64,000 nucleotides of DNA from Kordia zhangzhouensis (GCF_001005305.1 NZ_LBMH01000005.1:248001-312000), one strand, 5' to 3'. Positions 27,170 to 38,129 are shown, counted from the first letter of the stretch. Made by a program: numbers and translations. Notes: a model not told the origin generated them from the sequence alone.

Positions 27170-27727
27170 ATGAAAGAAAGTTATATCACGTTTTTTAGGC
27201 GTTTTTGGATTGTCCTCATCATCGGTTTTATTCTGTACAATTGTTTTTTTCCTGAGACTTTTTCGAGAGAAAGTATTGCAATGCAAATAGAAGCTTGTGG
27301 AGCTTATGGACTAATTGTTTTCTTTTTGTGTCACATTATCCGAGGATTTGTAATGCTTCCTAGTACTGCCTTAATTTTTGCCGGTGTTTATCTGTTTCCA
27401 AACGATTTATTTTTGGTGTTGTTACTTTCTGTAATCGGAATTGTTATTTCTTCAATGATTGTATATTATTTTTCAGATAAATTAGGCTTTGCTAAAATAT
27501 TTGATAAGAATACTAAAACAACTAATCTTGTAAAAGAAAAATTGTCTGGAAAATACGGCCCGCTTTTTATCATATTTTGGGCATTTTTCCCATTAGTGCC
27601 TACCGATTTAATATGCTACACTGCCGGTGCTATGAAAATTAATCCTATCGTTTTTGCGCTAAGTATCTTTATTGGCGAGTTGATATTATGTAGTATCTAT
27701 GTGTATGGAAGTGCCTATTTTATATAA
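27170..27727 (+). CDS. VTT/DedA-like (TVP38/TMEM64) membrane protein
   Basis: 185 aa with five or six membrane segments. The VTT/SNARE-associated core is visible: FVMLPSTALIFAGVYLFP, a gap, then KYGPLFIIFWAFFPLVPTD followed by LICYTAGAMKI. The family includes phospholipid scramblases/flippases and undecaprenyl-phosphate recycling proteins; the exact role here is unknown. Its last 8 bases overlap the end of the converging kinase gene, and its terminator hairpin lies inside that gene. Confidence 0.85.
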   Translation: MKESYITFFRRFWIVLIIGFILYNCFFPETFSRESIAMQIEACGAYGLIVFFLCHIIRGFVMLPSTALIFAGVYLFPNDLFLVLLLSVIGIVISSMIVYYFSDKLGFAKIFDKNTKTTNLVKEKLSGKYGPLFIIFWAFFPLVPTDLICYTAGAMKINPIVFALSIFIGELILCSIYVYGSAYFI

Positions 27728-29918
27728 CCTTTGTGTAAAGGTTTTTTAATATGATTTGATGAAACTCAGCCATATCATAAGGTTTTATAATAAAATCATT
27801 CATTCCAGCTTCTTGAATTCTATCTTTTATTTGTGCTTCTTCTACAGCTGTTAATGCGATAATAGGAGTACGTTTGTCAATTTTACGAATATGTTTGGTT
27901 GTTTCTACACCGTCTAGGTTTGGCATGTTAATATCCATCAAAATCAAGTCAAACGAATTCGTTCTCAATATATCTAGAGCTTCTATTCCATCTTCGGCAA
28001 CTTCACATTCATATCCTTTTCCTTGCAAAATTCGTTTCGTTACAACTCTATTAATCTTATTATCATCTACAATTAAAATACGTTTTTCGATTACTTCCGT
28101 AGCTTTACTTTGAGCAGTAGTTTCTTTCAATACTAACTCTGCACTTTCCTCAAAAGTAATTTCAAAAGAAAACTCTGTGCCTTGACCTTCTTCACTTTTT
28201 AACTCTATGTCACTTTCAAAAAGTAACAGTAGTCGTTTTACAATCGATAGTCCCAAACCAGTTCCTTGATAATTTTTTTCAATAGGACGCAATTGTATGA
28301 ACTTATCAAAAACCGAAGTTTGTTTATCTTTAGGAATTCCTATTCCATCATCTTCAATCCTAAATTTTAAAGTATGTTTTGCTCCTTTTTTAGCAACTGA
28401 TTCTATACGAATCCAAATATTACCAGATTCAGTAAATTTAATCGCATTCCCAATAAGATTCATCAAAATTTGAGATAAACGAACCGAATCTCCAATGAGA
28501 ATTTGCGGAATTTCTTCATCAATTTCCTTATGAACTTGATTCTCATTTTGACTTATAGCAAAGCTAAATGAATTGACTACCTCATTAATTAAGTTTCTGA
28601 TGTTAAACGGAATGCTTTCCAGTTTGACACCTTGCGACTCAATTTTATTCATCTGTAACACATTATTAATCAATGACAATAAGTATTTACTAGAAAATTT
28701 GAGTGATTTGAAATTTTCATTTTCTCTCAAATGAGGAAAATCTTCAGATAGTAATGAAGTAAGCCCTACAACTCCGTATAAAGGTGTGCGCAATTCGTGG
28801 CTTACTGTAGAAAAAAATTGAGCCTTAAGATTGGCTTGTTGTTCAGCTTCTTCTTTGGCCTCTTGCAATTCAGAATTTTTTAAGCGCAGTTTCGATATTG
28901 CTCTATTTCTAAACTTATAATTCTTAAACATATTGATAAGTAACAAGATCAGAATAAAGCCTGCCACCATTAAAACATATGAAACTTGTTTAGATTTTCT
29001 AATAATTGTTTCTTGATTTCGCTTCTCTGCTTCAATTCGCTTGAGATCTCTTTTTATATCATCTACCGAAAATTTTGCCAAAGCAGCTTGGTTCTCTCTA
29101 ATTTTTTTCTCGTCTAATAAAGAGTCCTTTAATTGTAAATGCTTATTCAAACGTTCATATGCCAACGTATAATTTTCTTGCTTTTCAGCTAGTGTAGCGT
29201 AATATTGATAAATCTCAGTCAATTCTTCCAACAATTTTGCTTTGTTTGCATACTCAATAGACATTCTAAAATAATTGTCGGCTAATGGCAGTTTTTCTTT
29301 GTGCATATAATACCTGCCAAACAAATAATTGATTTGAGCTTTTGCTGAATCATCTCCGTATTTTGTAAAAATCATGTTTTCAGATTGTACTATATACGGT
29401 AAAGCCATATCGTATTTTTCCTTGTCTATATAAGTCCACCCAATATTCATAATTGGAGTTAGTATCTCGAAGGTATCTTTTATTTTTCTGGCGAGTTGTA
29501 AAGATTTTTTGTAGTAATACAACGCAGTATCCGTTTTTTGAAGACCTTCCGAATACAAATTTCCCATATTGTTATACACCCAATTTTGGATGGTATCATT
29601 TTTTATCTCTTCAGAATATCGCAAAGACTCTAAGAACTTTTCTCTCGACTTGTCAAATTCAGAAATTCCTTCGTACGCCAAACCTAGTTCGTTATAAAAT
29701 AAAGCCAAATTGTATTTATCATCAATCTCATTGGCATAAATAATCCCTCTATTGCATGCTTCAATAACTTCTTTATATTCATATTTGGAGAAACTATAAA
29801 AAGATTGATCTAAATATTTATTAATACTATCTTTAATACGCTTTTTGACAATGTTCTGACTCGAAACAGTGAGAATCCCTAGAAGGAGTACTAATATGGT
29901 AGGTAAAATTCTTTTCAA
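27720..29918 (-). CDS. Hybrid sensor histidine kinase with TPR sensor and receiver domain
   Basis: 732 aa. Signal peptide (1-20), then about 280 residues of TPR repeats in the periplasm (ALFYNELGLAYEGISEFDKS and similar), one membrane helix at about 313-331, and a coiled coil. A HisKA domain carries FFSTVSHELRTPLYG (His near 373). The HATPase shows N-box NLIGNAIKFTESG, DDGIGIP and GTGLGLSI. The C-terminal receiver is RILIVDDNKINR followed by LILMDINMPNLDG (phospho-Asp near 661) and a conserved KPYD Lys. It is an intramembrane phosphorelay sensor; the output partner is not next to it. The TPR-sensor architecture is common in Flavobacteriaceae. Confidence 0.93.
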   Translation of the reverse strand: MKRILPTILVLLLGILTVSSQNIVKKRIKDSINKYLDQSFYSFSKYEYKEVIEACNRGIIYANEIDDKYNLALFYNELGLAYEGISEFDKSREKFLESLRYSEEIKNDTIQNWVYNNMGNLYSEGLQKTDTALYYYKKSLQLARKIKDTFEILTPIMNIGWTYIDKEKYDMALPYIVQSENMIFTKYGDDSAKAQINYLFGRYYMHKEKLPLADNYFRMSIEYANKAKLLEELTEIYQYYATLAEKQENYTLAYERLNKHLQLKDSLLDEKKIRENQAALAKFSVDDIKRDLKRIEAEKRNQETIIRKSKQVSYVLMVAGFILILLLINMFKNYKFRNRAISKLRLKNSELQEAKEEAEQQANLKAQFFSTVSHELRTPLYGVVGLTSLLSEDFPHLRENENFKSLKFSSKYLLSLINNVLQMNKIESQGVKLESIPFNIRNLINEVVNSFSFAISQNENQVHKEIDEEIPQILIGDSVRLSQILMNLIGNAIKFTESGNIWIRIESVAKKGAKHTLKFRIEDDGIGIPKDKQTSVFDKFIQLRPIEKNYQGTGLGLSIVKRLLLLFESDIELKSEEGQGTEFSFEITFEESAELVLKETTAQSKATEVIEKRILIVDDNKINRVVTKRILQGKGYECEVAEDGIEALDILRTNSFDLILMDINMPNLDGVETTKHIRKIDKRTPIIALTAVEEAQIKDRIQEAGMNDFIIKPYDMAEFHQIILKNLYTKVI
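27726..27747 (+). terminator. Terminator of the VTT gene, inside the kinase coding end
   Basis: Stem AACCTTT (27726-27732) with AAAGGTT (27737-27743), a 4-base loop, then T. It overlaps the last codons of the converging kinase gene, so both strands use the same bases. Confidence 0.7.
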
Positions 29919-30050
29919 AAAATTCGGGTTTTAAGACTTTTCAAAATACAAAAAAATAACATACTAAACGGTTTTTGTGCAATTCTTCTCAAGAAGTAAA
30001 TGCTTCACTACATTTTTAAATTCAAACCCCTGTCATCGTTACTTTTAAAC

Positions 30051-30058
30051 TATCTTTG
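30051..30058 (+). promoter_or_regulatory. Probable -7 box (TAnnTTTG) of the VOC gene
   Basis: TATCTTTG; initiation about 7 bases later would fall near 30065, after the TTG at 30064. This supports the ATG at 30100 as the true start of the next gene. Confidence 0.5.
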
Positions 30059-30099
30059 AAAGATTGGCTAATATACAGATAAATAAAAACCCTACATTT

Positions 30100-30513
30100 A
30101 TGAATGCTTTTCATTATGCTTTTAAGATTAAAAACATTGAATCAACACGTGCCTTTTATGTAGACATAGTAGGCTGTAAAGAAGGTAGATCAACAGAAAA
30201 TTGGATTGATTTTGATTTTTTTGGTCATCAACTTTCTGGACATGTAAGTACTCAGTTCCCTGCGTTGGATTATTGTGGAAAAGTTGATGGAGTTAGCGTT
30301 CCCATTCCTCATTTTGGCTGCTTACTAACCCTCAGTCAATTTGAAGCGTTACAAAAAAGATTGGAAGCAAACTCAATAGAATTTATAGTAAAACCACAAA
30401 TACGCTACGAAGGTCAAAAAGGAGAACAACGTACGATGTTTGTATTTGATTTTAGTGGAAACCCATTAGAGTTTAAAGCTTTTTCAAACGAAAATGAAGT
30501 GTTTGCTCAGTGA
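30100..30513 (+). CDS. VOC-family (glyoxalase/bleomycin-resistance fold) protein
   Basis: 137 aa. The start at ATG 30100 (MNAFHYAFKIKNIESTRAFY) fits both family N-termini and the promoter position; an in-frame TTG at 30064 is rejected. The beta-alpha-beta-beta-beta repeats typical of VOC proteins are seen, with His at the N-terminal metal position (FHYAFKI), GHQLSGH in the middle and Glu in FDFSGNPLEFKAF near the end. Similar proteins are annotated glyoxalase or dioxygenase, but the substrate is unknown. A long hairpin terminator follows. Confidence 0.85.
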   Translation: MNAFHYAFKIKNIESTRAFYVDIVGCKEGRSTENWIDFDFFGHQLSGHVSTQFPALDYCGKVDGVSVPIPHFGCLLTLSQFEALQKRLEANSIEFIVKPQIRYEGQKGEQRTMFVFDFSGNPLEFKAFSNENEVFAQ

Positions 30514-30536
30514 TAAAAAAGCTCTTTGCATTATTA

Positions 30537-30572
30537 AAACTCAAAAACCTCACAAGTGAGGTTTTTGAGTTT
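30537..30572. terminator. Bidirectional terminator between VOC and ettA genes
   Basis: 17-base complementary arms (AAACTCAAAAACCTCAC with its complement) separated by two bases; A and T runs are within the arms, so it works for both converging genes. Confidence 0.8.
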
Positions 30573-30618
30573 ATATATTATATTAGGCTAGTCTTGTTAG
30601 ACTAAACAAAGTAGAAAC

Positions 30619-32310
30619 TTAACGAATCAATTTTTTGTACTTGATACGTTTTGGTATCAAATCGCCTCCTAAGCGTTTCTTTTTATTTTCTTCATAATCA
30701 GAGAAACTACCCTCAAAGAAATATACTTGTGAATCTCCTTCAAAAGACAAGATATGTGTACATATACGATCTAAAAACCATCTATCATGCGAAATCACTA
30801 CAGCACAACCTGCAAAGTTTTCCAAACCTTCTTCCAATGCTCGTAACGTATTTACGTCCAAGTCGTTAGTTGGCTCATCCAATAATAGTACATTTCCTTC
30901 TTCTTTTAAAGTCATTGCCAAGTGCAAACGGTTGCGTTCTCCACCAGAAAGCGTACTTACTTTTTTGTTTTGTTCACTTCCAGAGAAATTGAATCGACTT
31001 AAATACGCTCTAGAATTTACCTGTTTTCCTCCCATCATAATCAATTCTTGTTCGTCTGAAAAGTTTGACCAGATTGATTTTTCAGGATCAATATTAGCGT
31101 GTGATTGATCTACATAAGCAATCTTCGCTGTTTCTCCTACAGTAAATGTTCCTTTATCTGGTGTTTCTTCACCCATAATCATTTTGAAAATAGTGGTCTT
31201 TCCAGCTCCATTCGGCCCAATAATTCCCACGATTCCCGCTTGCGGCAGATTGAAATTTAAATCTTCATACAGTAATTTATCGCCAAATGCTTTAGAAACT
31301 CCCTTCGCTTCAATTACATTGGTTCCTAATCTTGGACCATTCGGAATGTAGATTTCTAGTTTTTCTTCCGTTTGTTTTTGATCTTGATTTAAGAGCTTAT
31401 CATAGTTCTTTAAACGTGCTTTTTGTTTGGTTTGACGTCCTTTTGCTCCTTGACGTACCCAATCCAACTCTCGTTCGAGTGTTTTCTGTCTTTTCGAAGC
31501 TGTTTTACTTTCTTGTGCCAAACGTTTAGACTTTTGATCTAACCAAGAAGAATAATTACCTTCCCATGGAATACCTTCTCCTCTATCTAATTCTAAAATC
31601 CAACCAGCAACATTATCTAAGAAATAACGGTCGTGTGTTACTGCGATTACAGTTCCTTTATATTGTGCCAAATGTTGCTCTAACCAATGTACAGATTCTG
31701 CATCCAAGTGGTTCGTAGGCTCATCAAGTAATAATATTTCTGGTTCTTGTAATAACAAACGACACAATGCTACTCTACGACGCTCTCCTCCCGAAAGTAC
31801 ACCAATCTTTTTATCAGGTTCTGGTGTGCGAAGTGCGTCCATTGCAATTTCTAACTTCGTATCAAGCTCCCATGCATTGCTAGCATCTATTTTATCTTGT
31901 AATTCGGCTTGGCGAGCCATCAGTTTATCCATTTTATCTGGATCTGAGTATACTTCTTCCAAACCAAACATATCGTTGATTTTATTATACTCATCTAAAA
32001 CAGCTACCGTTTCTGCTACACCTTCCTTTACGACATCTAATACCGTTTTTTCATCGTCTAATTGTGGTTCTTGCTCTAAATAACCAACATTGTAACCTGG
32101 CGCAAATGTAACCTCTCCTTGATAGTTTTTTTCTACACCAGCAATGATTTTTAATAAAGTAGATTTACCAGAACCATTCAATCCGAGAATTCCGATCTTG
32201 GCTCCATAGAAAAAACTGAGATATATATCTTTTAAAACTTGCTTGTTAGTACTTTGATAGGTTTTAGAAACCCTATTCATGGAAAAGATAACTTTCTTAT
32301 CGTCTGACAT
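30619..32310 (-). CDS. ettA: Energy-dependent translational throttle protein EttA (ABC-F)
   Basis: 563 aa soluble ABC-F ATPase with two nucleotide-binding domains and no membrane part. Walker A motifs are GLNGSGKST (near 43) and GPNGAGKTT (near 358), signatures LSGGERRRVALCR and LSGGERNRLHLAM, and Walker B/Glu LLLDEPTNHLD and LLLDEPTNDLD. The EttA-type arm insert lies between residues 95 and 145. It binds the ribosomal E site and gates the first elongation step according to ATP/ADP. The length and C-terminal sequence match EttA rather than other ABC-F proteins. A -7-like box lies upstream. Confidence 0.95.
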   Translation of the reverse strand: MSDDKKVIFSMNRVSKTYQSTNKQVLKDIYLSFFYGAKIGILGLNGSGKSTLLKIIAGVEKNYQGEVTFAPGYNVGYLEQEPQLDDEKTVLDVVKEGVAETVAVLDEYNKINDMFGLEEVYSDPDKMDKLMARQAELQDKIDASNAWELDTKLEIAMDALRTPEPDKKIGVLSGGERRRVALCRLLLQEPEILLLDEPTNHLDAESVHWLEQHLAQYKGTVIAVTHDRYFLDNVAGWILELDRGEGIPWEGNYSSWLDQKSKRLAQESKTASKRQKTLERELDWVRQGAKGRQTKQKARLKNYDKLLNQDQKQTEEKLEIYIPNGPRLGTNVIEAKGVSKAFGDKLLYEDLNFNLPQAGIVGIIGPNGAGKTTIFKMIMGEETPDKGTFTVGETAKIAYVDQSHANIDPEKSIWSNFSDEQELIMMGGKQVNSRAYLSRFNFSGSEQNKKVSTLSGGERNRLHLAMTLKEEGNVLLLDEPTNDLDVNTLRALEEGLENFAGCAVVISHDRWFLDRICTHILSFEGDSQVYFFEGSFSDYEENKKKRLGGDLIPKRIKYKKLIR

Positions 32311-32337
32311 AATGAATCTTTATTTAATTGCTTTGAG

Positions 32338-32345
32338 CAAATATA
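32338..32345 (-). promoter_or_regulatory. Probable -7 box (TAnnTTTG) of ettA
   Basis: TATATTTG on the minus strand, 27 bases before the ettA ATG. Confidence 0.45.
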
Positions 32346-32546
32346 CACAATTGTCGTAGCTTTCACATATATAATTTCGCTTAGAAATAGAGAAAATAGA
32401 TACGTGTCATTGTCTGTTTATTCCGCATGTTTTTTCCTTTTCCTTAAGAGCAATGAAATCGCTACAAAGGAGATTTTATTATTTTACTACCTAGCAAATC
32501 AATCATTTACACATGCTCACTTTTTAATTTCAAACTTTTTAAGCAC

Positions 32547-32577
32547 AAAAAAAGACCTTTCGATAAAGGTCTTTTTT
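32547..32577 (-). terminator. Terminator of the CAL67264-type gene
   Basis: Stem AAAAAAGACCTTT with AAAGGTCTTTTTT, loop CGAT, placed 22 bases after the stop of the minus-strand gene. The flanking A/T runs make it usable on either strand. Confidence 0.75.
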
Positions 32578-32598
32578 ATTTTTTTCAGTATGTACTGT

Positions 32599-32781
32599 TT
32601 ATACTCTTCCTTTTAATGCATTGAATACCCAAGCAATTGCAAAAAAGCCGACTCCAACAGCTGCAAATCCATATCCTGCTACATCGTCGTATCTAAATGC
32701 TCCTAAGGCAATCAATCCAATTCCTACTAAAACCATTATTAAAGTTGCCCAGCCTAATACTGTATTTTTGTTCATTCCCAT
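32599..32781 (-). CDS. Small membrane protein, CAL67264 family
   Basis: 60 aa from ATG 32781 (MGMNKNTVLGWATLIMVLVG); the longer reading would begin with a TTG at 32808 and is less likely. Two membrane helices are separated by a short loop FRYDDVAGYGFAA and followed by VFNALKGRV. The pattern matches the small flavobacterial family named after CAL67264, whose function is unknown. Terminator downstream. Confidence 0.8.
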   Translation of the reverse strand: MGMNKNTVLGWATLIMVLVGIGLIALGAFRYDDVAGYGFAAVGVGFFAIAWVFNALKGRV

Positions 32782-32830
32782 AGTATATAATTTTGACGCA
32801 TCTTTCAATTACACGAAAGTCAGTTTCGGC

Positions 32831-32863
32831 AGTCGCTCTCTTCATTTTCATTGCGAGGAGCTT
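32831..32863 (-). repeat. Dispersed intergenic repeat, copy A
   Basis: Read on the minus strand it contains AAGCTCCTCG (32854-32863) and then AGAGAGCGACT (32831-32841). Both blocks occur in the same order at 37102-37123 on the plus strand, where 12 bases between them are replaced by one. It resembles the CATTGCGAGGAGC type of short interspersed repeat known from many bacterial genomes. Confidence 0.55.
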
Positions 32864-33027
32864 TAACAAATGCCTCTATCTTTTGCGCTTTTGTGAATTA
32901 CAAATATCTAATTTTTAATTCTAAATCTAAAAGATAAAGCCATACAATTATACTACAATCTATTTTTCCTCGTCTCAAAAACCTATATTTTTTAGTATCT
33001 TTCTCCAAAAAATTACACTTACAATTC

Positions 33028-33918
33028 ATGCGTAAACTATTCTTTTTATTCGTATTCAGTGTGTTAACATTTTTATATAGTTGCCACACCACAAAATCTG
33101 TTACTAATACAAAGCAACCTGAAAAATTGGCCAATTCTCTCCTTTGGAAAATTTCTGGAAATGGCCTTGAAAAACCTTCGTATTTGTACGGAACTATTCA
33201 CTTGACTTGTGATTATCAATTGACAGATAAACTCAAAAAAGCATTCGATGAAACTGATAAATTAGTCCTGGAAGTAGATTTGTCCGATCCCAACATGCAA
33301 ACCGATATGATGAAAATGATTTTTATGGAAGATGGAAAGACTATCAAAGGGTTGCTGAACGAAAAAGATTATGCAACCTTAAACGCTTTTTTCAAAAAAC
33401 AAGTAGGTATGGATCTTACATTATTTAACTCTATGAAACCCATTGCAATTACGTCTACACTAACGTCCAAAATGGCTCTTTGTGAGAACGGAACTGCGTA
33501 TGAAACTGAATTTATGAAAGTTGCTAAATCTCAAAATGAAGAAGTTATTGGTTTGGAAACAATTGCAGATCAAATGCAAGTTTTTGAAAAAATACCCTAC
33601 GAAGAACAACTAAAAACGCTAGTAGAAATGGCAGAAAACGGTATGGAAGAAAGCAGAAAGAGCTTTGAAGAAATGACAAAGTACTACAATGCTGAAAATT
33701 TAGAAGGTTTAGTAAAAATCATGGGCGAACAAGGTTTGGAAGCCGATTTCCAAGAAAGTTTAGTAGATCAGCGTAATCGTAATTGGATTCCGTTAATTAC
33801 AAAGATTACTAAAGAATCGCCTGCATTTATTGGTGTTGGCGCCTTGCATTTACCTGGGGAGCAAGGAGTAATCAATTTATTACGCAAAGAAGGTTTTACA
33901 GTAGAGCCAGTGATGTAA
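33028..33918 (+). CDS. TraB/GumN-family lipoprotein
   Basis: 296 aa. Lipoprotein signal MRKLFFLFVFSVLTFLYSCH with Cys19. The TraB/GumN hallmarks are present: SYLYGTIHL (first GxxH motif, near residue 55) and VGVGALHLPGEQGV near the C-terminus (second GxxH, followed by G and a VEPV tail). The eukaryotic relatives Tiki are metalloproteases that use these motifs, so a metal-dependent peptidase activity is possible but unproven for bacterial members. Monocistronic; a strong terminator follows. Confidence 0.88.
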   Translation: MRKLFFLFVFSVLTFLYSCHTTKSVTNTKQPEKLANSLLWKISGNGLEKPSYLYGTIHLTCDYQLTDKLKKAFDETDKLVLEVDLSDPNMQTDMMKMIFMEDGKTIKGLLNEKDYATLNAFFKKQVGMDLTLFNSMKPIAITSTLTSKMALCENGTAYETEFMKVAKSQNEEVIGLETIADQMQVFEKIPYEEQLKTLVEMAENGMEESRKSFEEMTKYYNAENLEGLVKIMGEQGLEADFQESLVDQRNRNWIPLITKITKESPAFIGVGALHLPGEQGVINLLRKEGFTVEPVM

Positions 33919-33943
33919 CTTATGTTTTAAATCAATTTTAAAC

Positions 33944-33983
33944 AAAAAAACCGCAATAAGTATATGACTATTGCGGTTTTTTT
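33944..33983. terminator. Bidirectional terminator between TraB and FadH-like genes
   Basis: 15-bp stem (AAAAAAACCGCAATA at 33944-33958 with 33969-33983), 10-base loop, between converging genes. Confidence 0.88.
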
Positions 33984-33999
33984 GAGTTCTATGTATAGT

Positions 34000-36072
<2,073 letters not shown>

Positions 36073-36092
36073 TTAAAAAAGAATCAACTATT

Positions 36093-36110
36093 TATTATGC
36101 ACGCATAATA
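36093..36110. promoter_or_regulatory. Palindrome upstream of the FadH-like gene, candidate operator
   Basis: TATTATGC, two bases, GCATAATA, 69 bases before the minus-strand start at 36024. A second perfect inverted repeat (ATTCTTTT-aa-AAAAGAAT) lies at 36067-36084. The first looks like a TetR/MarR-type operator; the binding protein is unknown, and the half-site differs from the CCATGG palindrome at 38130. Confidence 0.45.
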
Positions 36111-36182
36111 GTATGCAATATACTTATTTTTTAAAAAGAAAAGAATATTATTCGTTCATTGTCTTGCAATCTGAGTTGTAAA

Positions 36183-36226
36183 AAAAAGACTGTTTGAAAT
36201 TTATAAATCTATCAAACAGTCTTTTT
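36183..36226 (-). terminator. Terminator of the first pirin gene
   Basis: 15-bp stem (AAAAAGACTGTTTGA at 36183-36197 with 36212-36226), 14-base loop, 20 bases past the stop of the minus-strand pirin gene. Confidence 0.8.
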
Positions 36227-36245
36227 AAACTATATTAGAAGTCAT

Positions 36246-36962
36246 TTAGTTCATAGGAACTTCAATTGTTAGTATTTTAGAATTTTCTTTAATGCTGATT
36301 TCTACCTGTTGTGTTTCCCAAATACCTATAGCATCTCTAGTAGAGAGCGTATGATTATCAATCACGATTTCTCCTTCTAAAAGAAATATGTATACACCGT
36401 GCTGCGTACTGTTTAGTGAAAAATCAACAGTTTGCGCAGCTTCAAAATTTCCTATGGAAATGTATGCATCTTGATGAATCCATAATGCTTCATCAATTTT
36501 ATTATTTTTGGGCGCTACCAACGTTTGAAATTGATTTTCACGCTTGCTTTGATCAAATTGTTTTTGTTCATAACGTGGTGTTACTCCCATCTCTTGAGGC
36601 AGAATCCATAATTGTAAAAAATTTACCTCATCCGTTTTGCTATCGTTAAACTCAGAATGTTGCAAACCTGTTCCTGCAGACATTACTTGTACTTCTCCAA
36701 CAGTTATTGCTCGTTTATTGTCCATACTATCTTTGTGAGACAATGCACCACTTAAAGGAATCGAAATGATTTCCATGTTTTGATGCGGATGTGTTCCAAA
36801 GCCCATTTTTGGCTGTACGATATCATCATTAAGAACACGTAATTGCCCAAACCCCATACGAGAAGGCTCATAATAGTTTGCAAAACTAAAACTATGGTAA
36901 CTTTTGAGCCAGCCATGATCTGCTTTTCCTCTTGAGTTTGCTTTATGATATATTGTTTTCAT
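36246..36962 (-). CDS. Pirin-family protein (bicupin, YhaK/YhhW-like)
   Basis: 238 aa from ATG 36962 (MKTIYHKANSRGKADHGWLK). The reading frame continues upstream to 37070, but that stretch is a basic, Lys/Gln-rich sequence not found in pirins. The metal-site motifs of the N-terminal cupin are intact: HPHQNMEIISIPLSG, and a later HSEF plus Glu. Bacterial pirins of this type include quercetin 2,3-dioxygenases and electrophile-stress proteins. Monocistronic, with its own terminator. Confidence 0.88.
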   Translation of the reverse strand: MKTIYHKANSRGKADHGWLKSYHSFSFANYYEPSRMGFGQLRVLNDDIVQPKMGFGTHPHQNMEIISIPLSGALSHKDSMDNKRAITVGEVQVMSAGTGLQHSEFNDSKTDEVNFLQLWILPQEMGVTPRYEQKQFDQSKRENQFQTLVAPKNNKIDEALWIHQDAYISIGNFEAAQTVDFSLNSTQHGVYIFLLEGEIVIDNHTLSTRDAIGIWETQQVEISIKENSKILTIEVPMN

Positions 36963-37101
36963 TTTTTTGTGTTGTTTTTTATGCACTATTTGTGTTTTGT
37001 CTTGCCTCTTGGTTTTTTGCCGATTCGTCTTTTTGTTTCTGTCTAATACTAAAAAATCAATACCTAACACCCAACAGCGTCAGCGATTGAAAGATGTGTT
37101 G

Positions 37102-37123
37102 AAGCTCCTCGTAGAGAGCGACT
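37102..37123 (+). repeat. Dispersed intergenic repeat, copy B
   Basis: AAGCTCCTCG (37102-37111) and AGAGAGCGACT (37113-37123), shared with the opposite-strand copy at 32831-32863. The element probably extends to about 37165, with a hairpin CTCCCA-TTTT-TGGGAG at 37137-37152 and further AGCGAC units, and is richer in G+C than its surroundings. It occupies the gap between the two pirin genes. Confidence 0.55.
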
Positions 37124-37237
37124 CTTGAAAGCGCGACTCCCATTTTTGGGAGCGACGCCCTACAAATTGTCCCTTTAAAAGAGATTCATTTTATTCAGAA
37201 TTTCATTGAGATTTTAGTTTCGGAGGAATGGCAAAAT

Positions 37238-38095
37238 TTAGTATAAATGTCCCATTTTTCCTTGCTGATAGTCACGCATCGCTTCCATGATTTCCGTTTG
37301 CGTATTCATTACGTACGGTCCCCAAGAAGTGACTTTTTCATTGATAGGTTCGCCTGAAAGAACGAGTAAGATACTGTCTTGAAGTCCTTCAAGCTTAATT
37401 GCTTCCCCATCTTTTTGAAAATTAAGCAATTGTATTTTACCTAGTTTTAAATTTTGGGAATCATTGACATAAACCTCTCCTTCTAACAAGTATACTAAAG
37501 CTTCATGGTGATTTGGAATAGGGATTACTATTTCGCCTGAAGTTTTTATATTTACTATAAATGCGTTAATCTGTGTAAAGGTACTGGCGACTCCTTTTTG
37601 TCCATTAAGTTCTCCTGCCACAATTTTTACTGTTCCTTTATCATCATTTATGGCCACTATTGGCATTTGATTAGCTTTGACATCTTGATATTTAGGAGTT
37701 GTCATTTTGTATTTTTTTGGAAGATTTATCCAAAGCTGAATTCCTTCCATCGTTCCCACAAAATTTTTGCTTGGTCCTTCGTCATGAATTACTCCACTAC
37801 CAGCTGTCATCCATTGTACATCACCAGCATTTAATACACCTTCGTTTCCTAGTGAATCTCTGTGTAATTGTTCTCCTTTTAAGAGAAATGTTACAGGTTC
37901 AAAACCGCGATGTGGATGCGGAGATAGAGATAATCCTGGGCTGTATGGACCTACGTCATATTTGTAATGGTGTAATAATAAAAACGGATCTACTTGCTCT
38001 AATTGTTGTGTTGGCAATGGTTGACGAATTAAGTTTCCTCCCATATTTACAAAGTCACTTGTTCCTTTGTATGCAATACTTCGTAATGTTTTCAT
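37238..38095 (-). CDS. Pirin-family protein (second, full-length bicupin)
   Basis: 285 aa. The N-terminal cupin has the classic pirin motifs PHPHRGFEPVTFLLKGEQLH and SGVIHDEGPS, with the three His and one Glu that bind iron. The C-terminal cupin carries EALVYLLEGEVYVN. It resembles human-pirin-like bacterial proteins more than the 36246 gene does. It lies directly downstream of the MarR gene, with a 22-bp palindrome in the 67-bp gap, so control by that regulator is likely. Confidence 0.9.
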   Translation of the reverse strand: MKTLRSIAYKGTSDFVNMGGNLIRQPLPTQQLEQVDPFLLLHHYKYDVGPYSPGLSLSPHPHRGFEPVTFLLKGEQLHRDSLGNEGVLNAGDVQWMTAGSGVIHDEGPSKNFVGTMEGIQLWINLPKKYKMTTPKYQDVKANQMPIVAINDDKGTVKIVAGELNGQKGVASTFTQINAFIVNIKTSGEIVIPIPNHHEALVYLLEGEVYVNDSQNLKLGKIQLLNFQKDGEAIKLEGLQDSILLVLSGEPINEKVTSWGPYVMNTQTEIMEAMRDYQQGKMGHLY

Positions 38096-38129
38096 TTGTT
38101 TTCTCCTTTCTTAATTGTTATTGCATTGT

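Noticed and set aside
32404-32616. 70 aa hydrophobic ORF between ettA and the CAL67264-type gene
   Set aside because: It starts with GTG, runs through the terminator hairpin at 32547 and overlaps the end of the minus-strand gene; composition is that of AT-rich noise.
36963-37070. N-terminal extension of the first pirin
   Set aside because: Lys/Gln-rich with no homology to pirins; the ATG at 36962 matches the family start.
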